Below are positions 10,169-14,762 of a stretch of 14,762 nt of DNA, piece after piece. The notes beneath the pieces were generated by a model. That model searched no databases. It was not told the origin of the DNA and was given only the letters and a program-made list of their open reading frames with translations. Source of the DNA: Baffinella frigidus (lineage: Eukaryota > Cryptophyceae > Cryptomonadales > Baffinellaceae). The DNA lies in contig MU646428.1 of assembly GCA_026770585.1 (NCBI GenBank), forward strand, positions 90,626 through 105,387, read 5' to 3'. Numbering within the stretch: position 1 is the stretch's first letter; every line of letters begins with the position of its first letter. The position numbers were made by a program, and so were the translations under genes.

Positions 10169-13100
10169 GTGGGGGCCACCGTGCTAAATGCACGGCTCCC
10201 TCTCCCGCCCCCAACCTTTCCTCCGAGACACTAGTGCCACAACCTCCCAGACGGCCGTGCTGGGAGGTTGTACAGAGCTCTGCTGGGGTGAGTGACTTCC
10301 CTCGGCTCTGGCTGCGCCAACCTATCGCCATATCCTCCCCAAGGTGGGGAGTGAGACGGTTAACTAACCAAAAGCCTCTCCCGGCACACACCCTGCCCGG
10401 ATTAGTCATTCACCCGGGTGCAACCAGGTTATGAGCCCGGGTCAGTCAGCTGTGGTGCGACGCTCGGACTGCTTTCTCAGTCCCTCGGTGGCCACCAACC
10501 CTCACTGGAGGAGCAAACCGTCGATTTGAGATTTCGATTTTCACCCCACGGAGGGGTCGGATCCGACCCCGCTGTAACGAGAAACTCGATCATTAGAATC
10601 GACGATTTGCTCCTCCTGTGAGGGTTGGTGGGAGCTCTCTTCCCAACTGGGCCAACACCGTGCGCAAGCTCCCCTGAATTTCATAGGAAAATGGTTTTAA
10701 TTTAAAACTTTCTGGCAGTGAAAATTACTACACAGAATGAGTTTTACTAGTAATATTAAAGTATTCGTGTAGTAATTTTCATTGAATCCACAAGTTTTAA
10801 ATCAAAACCGTTCTCCTATGAAATTCTCCTCGGGGTCCCCGGGACACCACCCACGAACAACGACGGTGGATTATGGGGATGCAGTCCCGTGTAGGATGCG
10901 ACAATTTTCTCGCGCTGTTCTCAGTCCGCCCACGTGCCCCGCTGTCAAGCCAACTCGGCACATATAAGACAGCCAGGACCGGGATTCCGGTCCTAGCTTT
11001 TCATTTTAAAAGTCCATTTCCTTCAGGATTCTGGTCAAAGTTTTAAAATCGTGTCCCGTCCTCGCTCGGTAGCGGCTGGCGTGCTTGCTGCAGCTGCACG
11101 ATTTCATATGGAACCAATTACAATTTATGAACTGGATTTCAATCAAAATTACTACACGTTTGCTTTAATATTACTAGTAAAGATAGTTATGTGTAGTAAA
11201 ATTCATTGAATCCAGTTTATAAATTACAAGTGTTTACGTATGAGATTCGCCCCCCCCCTCACCCCTCCCACAAAGCCCCCTTTCCATCTTTCCATCGCGC
11301 ATACAGCACAGCGGAATGTCAAGGGTTTTCGTGAATAACCCATATGTGAATACTCCCTAGGATCCTACGGTAGGCAATCCGTAGGTACATAGGGTCGTTC
11401 CTACGGATATCCTATCCGATTCCCGGGGGCTCAGGCACCGTAGCCCGCTTGTGTGGATCGTCACGTTTTTCAGGCGACCACCCTCCACCACGCCAGATTC
11501 CTCGTGGGGGTTCGGCTCTTTCCGAGCGCACTTTTGGGCGCCGGGCTACCCAAAAGTAAACGATTCCCCCTTATTCCCCCTTATTCCTTCCGGGGAATGG
11601 ACTTTTGGCGACCCCTTCCGAGAATCTGGCGTGGCACCGCACGCCAACCGCCCTCGAGCGAACGCGGCACATTTTAAAAGTCGCAGGCCGGAACCTGGCC
11701 TCGGCTTCAGGGGAACATCTTTAAAACTGCCGAGGTGTTCCCTTCCCGCGCGCTAATGCCTCGAGGCTAGAAATGTGACTATTTCAAAACAGGGAGTCCT
11801 TTACAAGTGAAGGGGGGAAAGCGGTGTGTAGTAATTTTTACACAAATAGGAGCGCTTGGTCACGTAGCTCCCGAATATACGGGAGCTACACGACCAAGCC
11901 TGCCCGTGAATGGTACTAAATTTAATATCTCCACATTTAAAATACTCCCTCTGCCAGCCTCAGGTGGGGCCGCTCGTCTTCGACCCGGCAAATTTCGGGT
12001 CTCGGGATCGGGGGTTAGGGTCTAAATCCTTCAGGGGGTGTGGTTGAGGGTTGAGGGTTGAGGGTTGAGATTTCAGGGTTAACTAACAAGGGACTAACTC
12101 AAATATACGTATATTTCGAGCAGGTGGGGCGGGCGATAATCTTTTAGGGTTTAGGGTTTTAAGGGTTGGCTAACTAGGGACTAAGGGTTTACGAACTAGG
12201 GACTAACTCAAATATACGTATATCAGGTGGAATAGTCGATCGAGGCGTCCGCCGAGGGACTAACTTAGGACTAAATATCCCTTAAGTGGCCAGTAGGCGC
12301 ATACGCCCTACGGTAGGGCCCTAGGACCTGCCTAGGGCGAGTTGGGGTGAATATTCACCCTATGGCCACTTGAGGGATACGTATATTTCAAGCAGGTGGG
12401 GCAGTCGATCGTCATGGAGACATCCGCCGAGGGACTAACTAGGGACTCAATATACGTATATTTCGAGCAGGTGGAGCAGTCGATAATCCTTTAGAGTTTA
12501 GGGGTTTTAAGGGTTTACGAACTAGGGACTAACTCAAATATACGTATATCAGGTGGAGCAGTCGATCGAGATCGAGGCGTCTGAGGGACTAACTAGGGAC
12601 TCAATATACGTATATTTCGAGCAAGTGGGCTAACGAGGGATTCAATATACGTATATCAGGTGGAACAGTCGATCGAGATCGAGACATCCGCCGAAGGACT
12701 AACTAGGGACTGACTCAAATATACGTATATCAGGTGGAACAGTCGATCGAGATCGAGGCGTCCGCCGAGGAGGTGTTCCTTGCGGCCGCGACCTTTGAGG
12801 ACTACCCCAAGTGGGCTGGCGCCACCAAGGGCGTCAAGGTCTGCTGAGAGAGAGGGAGAGGGAGAGAGAGAGGGAGAGGAAGGGAGAGACAGGGAGAGGG
12901 AGAGGGGGAGGAAGGGAGAGAGAGGGAGAGGAAGGGAGAGAGAGGGAGAGGAAGGGAGAGAGAGAGACCTTTGAGGACTACCCCAAGTGGGCTGGCGCCA
13001 CCAAGGGCGTCAAGGTCTGCAGATATAGTCAGATAGATAGAGAGAGAGAGAGGGAGAGAGAGAGGGAGAGAGAGAGGGAGAGAGAGAGGGAGAGAGAGAG

Positions 13101-13275
13101 GGAGAGAGAGAGGGAGAGAGAGAGGGAGAGAGAGAGGGAGAGAGAGAGAGGGGGGGAGGGAGAGGGAGAGGGAGAGGGGGAGGAAGGGAGAGAGAGAGAC
13201 CTTTTGAGGACTACCTCAAGTGGGCTGGCGCCACCAAGGGCGTTAAGGTCGGCAGATATAGATAGATCGATAGAA

Positions 13276-13355
<80 letters not shown>

Positions 13356-14602
13356 TTACACCCTACACCCTAAGCTCTCACCCCGAAAACCCTTGTGCCA
13401 CCAAGGGCGTCAAGGTCTTGCGCTGCCTCACTCGGACTGGCCGACTATTCTCAAGTTGACACGCTGGGTTCGTGGTACAAATACGTCAACTTTGGGGCGG
13501 AAAGGAGCCCGGGCTCACCAGATTGTTTGAGGCCAGATAAACCGCCACTCGAGAATGCTAGAGGGGTCTATTTAAAACACGTAAAGTCTTTACTACACAA
13601 ACGCTCAAATGTGTACCAGGATAAGATTAAAGTAACCTCGTGCCTGGTAAAAAAATACCAGGCTCGAGGTAGCTTTACCTTATCCTGGTACAAATATTTA
13701 CAACCTTTTTTCTACATATAAATAGGCCCCTCTAGCATTCTCGAGTGGCGGTCTATTTAGTACTATTTAAAATCCTTTTCACGTCCTATAAGTCCCTTTT
13801 CAAAACGGGGAAACGGGGAAACCGTACGTCCAAAACGGACAACAATTACCGCAAACGCTCTATCCCCTCTCTCCGACTCACAGGTGAAGACGCGCACCAT
13901 TTCCAAATCCCCACAGGGAAACAAATTCCTCCAAAGAGTAAAACAAATCCCCCGTAGGAGAAGAAATACTTGCAAATAGTAAAACAAAGGCCCCCTTTGC
14001 AATAAAGGTGCTGACACGCTAAAAATCCCAAAGTCAATTTGGCCACTTTTGCCAACCAAGGATGGGCTCGGGCTCGGGGTAGAGCTGAACACCACCCTGG
14101 AGGGGACTTGCGGCCAATCCCGAATAACCCTTTATCGCAAAAGTTGACATGATTTATACCACTAAAACACATATTAGACCTTTTTGTACCAGATCCATTC
14201 ATCACGGGGCAGCCGCATTACGGCCGCATCTCAAGGGGAGTTGACTTAAGAATGCTCAAAATACCATAATGTTCCATCCAGGGGGGTGGGCATCTTTGGG
14301 TCTATCAACGATGGTTTCCCTCTTTTCTACGAGGTGCTGAATCGCGGTACGCCAGTCGCGACTTTTGAGAAATTCGTGGTACTAAATTTCTCCAAAGTTG
14401 ACAAAACGGCTCCAATTTCTCGATTTTCTATTATTTCCCGTGGCCAACTTCTCTGCACAGCGCTCTATACGTTGTATACTCGGTGATATACGACTCTGGG
14501 TAGGTCCCTCGAGATTATCTTCTCTATCGTGCGACCTCCCCAGAGCCCACCCTGAGTCTATCAACGATGGTTTCCCTCTTTTCTACGAGGTGCTGGATCG
14601 CG
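9599..14602 (+). CDS. Split gene for an SRPBCC/START-like protein (gene model, incomplete at right edge)
   Basis: Exon 1 (9599-10168) ends CAG/GTGGGG in phase 0. Exon 2 (12734-12838) begins in phase 0 after TATATCAG and encodes a segment with the hallmarks of the SRPBCC/polyketide cyclase fold. A probable 13-base exon 3 (14590-14602) continues in phase 0 with VLDR and a strong donor GTAAGT. Joined, exon 2 and exon 3 read [11 protein letters not shown], which fits the second strand of such domains. Known SRPBCC proteins bind lipids or other hydrophobic ligands in a helix-grip pocket; the substrate cannot be told here. Most of the domain must lie to the right of the window. Intron 1 is about 2.6 kb and intron 2 about 1.75 kb. 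Confidence 0.55.
10239..10271. repeat. Hairpin just after exon 1 donor
   Basis: ACAACCTCCCAG, loop ACGGCCGTG, then CTGGGAGGTTGT, about 70 bases into intron 1. The frame from exon 1 stops just before it. Confidence 0.75.
10492..10631. mobile_element. Foldback with CCACCAACCCTC ends
   Basis: Arms CCACCAACCCTCAC, GGAGGAGCAAA and CGTCGATT, meeting at GGGGTCGGATCCGACCCC. Related to 7548-7689 along the whole arm (CCACCARCCCTC, GCAAATCGTC). Confidence 0.8.
10676..10826. mobile_element. Foldback with GAATTTCATAGGA ends
   Basis: Arms GAATTTCATAGGA, GGTTTTAATTTAAAACTT and TGAAAATTACTACAC are present on both sides, with TTTACTAGTAATATTAAAG in the loop. It sits in intron 1 of the SRPBCC-like gene. Confidence 0.8.
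10975..10994. repeat. Short perfect hairpin
   Basis: AGGACCGG GATT CCGGTCCT in intron 1. Confidence 0.7.
11100..11246. mobile_element. Foldback with GATTTCATA ends
   Basis: Arms GATTTCATATGG, TACAATTTATGAACTGGATT and AAAATTACTACAC are mirrored with mismatches. The loop CTTTAATATTACTAGTAAAG is the loop of the 10676 element in inverted orientation, so the two are relatives. Confidence 0.75.
11377..11408. repeat. ATCCGTAGG hairpin
   Basis: ATCCGTAGG and CCTACGGAT separated by 14 bases, next to a GGATCCTACGGTAGG stretch similar to the core of the 104-base family. Confidence 0.6.
11488..11634. mobile_element. Foldback with CCACGCCAGATTC ends
   Basis: CCACGCCAGATTC on the left and its complement on the right, with ACTTTTGGG/CCCAAAAGT (11530-11557) inside and a triple ATTCCCCCTT direct repeat (about 11561-11588). 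Confidence 0.6.
11826..11899. mobile_element. Core motif plus strong hairpin
   Basis: GTGTAGTAATTTTTACAC (11826-11843) is followed by GCTTGGTCACGTAGCTCCCG facing CGGGAGCTACACGACCAAGC across 6 bases (11854-11899, about one mismatch). Probably the remains of a foldback of the same group. Confidence 0.6.
12000..12078 (+). repeat. Short TTGAGGG heptamer patch
   Basis: Four TTGAGGG units with flanking degenerate TTTAGGG-like sequence, just before the exon 2 acceptor array. Confidence 0.6.
12110..12733 (+). repeat. Irregular array of exon 2 acceptor-side copies
   Basis: A unit with GGGACTAACTC, ATATACGTATAT, then TCAG or GAGCAG followed by GTGGAACAGTCGATCGAG is repeated about seven times before the real exon 2. 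Copies start near 12122, 12225, 12393, 12462, 12548, 12612 and 12656. Each carries 10 to 40 bases of the exon and returns to GGACTAAC. Spacing varies from about 40 to 170 bases; the largest gap is explained by the foldback at 12276-12379. Confidence 0.75.
12276..12379. mobile_element. 104-base foldback family, copy 10
   Basis: Exactly 104 bases, inside the exon 2 acceptor array of the plus-strand gene. The ends TATCCCTTAAGTGGCC and GGCCACTTGAGGGATA are nearly perfect. Confidence 0.85.
12734..12838 (+). CDS. Exon 2: start of an SRPBCC (polyketide cyclase-like) domain
   Basis: The 35 codons begin [15 protein letters not shown] and end [15 protein letters not shown]. Family knowledge: SRPBCC/START-type domains begin with a beta strand, then an A-x-x-E-V-F/W helix start, a D/E-x-Y-P-x-W motif, and a G-V-K strand, all present here in order. 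The acceptor is ACGTATATCAG/GTG and the donor GTCAAG/GTCTGC. It is the only copy with both ends. Its 5' end is repeated upstream in 12110-12733 and its 3' end downstream at 12968-13018, 13199-13251 and 13398-13415. Confidence 0.7.
12839..13260 (+). repeat. GA-rich microsatellite with two exon 2 donor-side copies
   Basis: (GA)n and GAGAGAGAGG tracts (12846-12966, 13037-13198) separate copies of the last 50 or so bases of exon 2: 12968-13018 and 13199-13251. These copies read [16 protein letters not shown] and a diverged form with an extra T. Each copy keeps the AAG/GT donor. A third, shorter copy is at 13398-13415. Confidence 0.8.
13276..13353 (+). repeat. (AT)n then (GA)n microsatellite
   Basis: About 29 AT units run directly into (AG)n. 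Confidence 0.9.
13418..13540 (+). mobile_element. TTGAC foldback family, partial copy
   Basis: GCCTCACTCGGACTGGCCGA, TTCTCAAGTTGACACGC, ACGTCAACTTTGG and GCCCGGGCTCACCAGATTG align with the complete copy. It follows the last exon 2 donor-side fragment. Confidence 0.7.
13541..13752. mobile_element. Foldback element, CCACTCGAG ends, copy 2
   Basis: Same ends as copy 1, with the inverted symmetry extended outward to ACCG/CGGT. Its interior is itself an inverted repeat: ACCAGGATAAGATTAAAGTA faces TAGCTTTACCTTATCCTGGT. It shares the inner AAATATTTACAACC with copy 1. It lies in intron 2 of the SRPBCC-like gene. Confidence 0.8.
13753..14285. other. Intron 2 remainder without recognised features
   Basis: Ordinary-looking, moderately AT-rich sequence. 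I see no exon, strong palindrome or tandem repeat here beyond AAACGGGGAAACGGGGAAAC (13802-13821). Confidence 0.4.
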
Positions 14603-14700
14603 GTAAGTACGCCAGTCTTGGCCTGCTTGTGGGGCTCAAAGTGTCCAGTCTTGGCCTGCTTGTGGGGCTCAAAGTGGGCATCTTCCCCCTCGTGCCAACA
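14286..14700 (+). repeat. Duplicated intron end with exon 3 copies and a 31-base tandem pair
   Basis: GTCTATCAACGATGGTTTCC and CTCTTTTCTACGAG occur at 14298-14330 and 14556-14589, each followed by the exon 3 sequence. A 31-base unit with CAGTCTTGGCCTGCTTGTGG occurs twice from about 14613 to 14675. A further CCAACAG/GTGCTGAAG site is at 14694-14709. Confidence 0.7.
14590..14602 (+). CDS. Candidate 13-base exon 3
   Basis: The sequence CCCTCTTTTCTACGAG/GTGCTGGATCGCG/GTAAGT has a pyrimidine tract, an AG, 13 bases coding V-L-D-R plus one base, and an ideal donor. In phase 0 it continues exon 2 sensibly. A near copy upstream at 14329-14341 reads V-L-N-R with donor GTACGC. Such a small exon is unusual and could be a fragment of a larger exon. 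Confidence 0.35.
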
Positions 14701-14762
14701 GGTGCTGAAGCTATCAACCAGAACCCCCGAATTCTGAACCCTGAACCGCTCGACGCGGGGGG

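Noticed and set aside
10960-10970. CATATAAGAC as a TATA box for another gene
   Set aside because: No coding region follows within intron 1; a six-base match in AT-containing sequence is not informative.
12811-13335. 174-codon Arg/Glu-rich frame
   Set aside because: Most of it is (GA)n microsatellite. Only the exon 2 copies within it are protein-like, and these read as duplicated fragments.

Overview
This looks like nuclear DNA from a eukaryote, most likely a unicellular alga or other protist. Coding sequence is broken into short exons of 13 to 570 bases with GT...AG borders. Introns are kilobases long and packed with foldback (MITE-like) elements, AT, GT and GA microsatellites, and 7-base repeats related to the plant/algal telomere unit TTTAGGG. 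I see no bacterial operon, phage gene, rRNA, tRNA or CRISPR array. I cannot fix the lineage from sequence alone.

Two split genes can be pieced together by hand, transcribed away from each other from about 9318-9598. The minus-strand gene (first exon 9317-9179, then 8259 down to 1283 and probably beyond the window) encodes a charged, Ala/Glu/Lys/Gln-rich, probably coiled-coil protein. Recognised exons, in transcription order, are A 9317-9179, B 8259-8155, C 7013-6951, E 5679-5635, F 5494-5384, G 3975-3901, H 3428-3338, I 1718-1651 and J 1339-1283. From B to J the reading phases join correctly at every junction, including the only non-zero one (H to I). The link from A to B is missing. The plus-strand gene (exon 1 9599-10168, exon 2 12734-12838, probable 13-base exon 3 14590-14602, open at the right edge) looks like an SRPBCC/START-type (polyketide cyclase-like) lipid-binding protein. 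It has a 190-residue leader that contains a hydrophobic segment.

The most striking feature is how the introns are built. Nearly every recognised exon has truncated copies in its neighbouring introns. Copies of an exon's 5' end (with its acceptor) always lie upstream of the intact exon, and copies of its 3' end (with its donor) always lie downstream. This is what local tandem duplication across splice junctions would leave, and it holds for about twenty copies in both genes and on both strands. Foldback elements and heptamer repeats are amplified together with these exon edges.

Layout: 1-1282, heptamers, two foldback families (one nested in the other) and a 41-base tandem repeat. 1283-3428, exons J, I and H, a long heptamer field and repeated copies of exon H joined to a 104-base foldback. 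3429-5680, exons G, F and E with partial copies and microsatellites. 5680-8260, foldbacks, AT-rich tandem repeats and exons C and B with copies. 8260-9600, heptamers, a foldback, exon A and the palindrome-rich divergent intergenic region. 9599-14762, the SRPBCC-like gene, whose 2.6-kb first intron holds many foldbacks.
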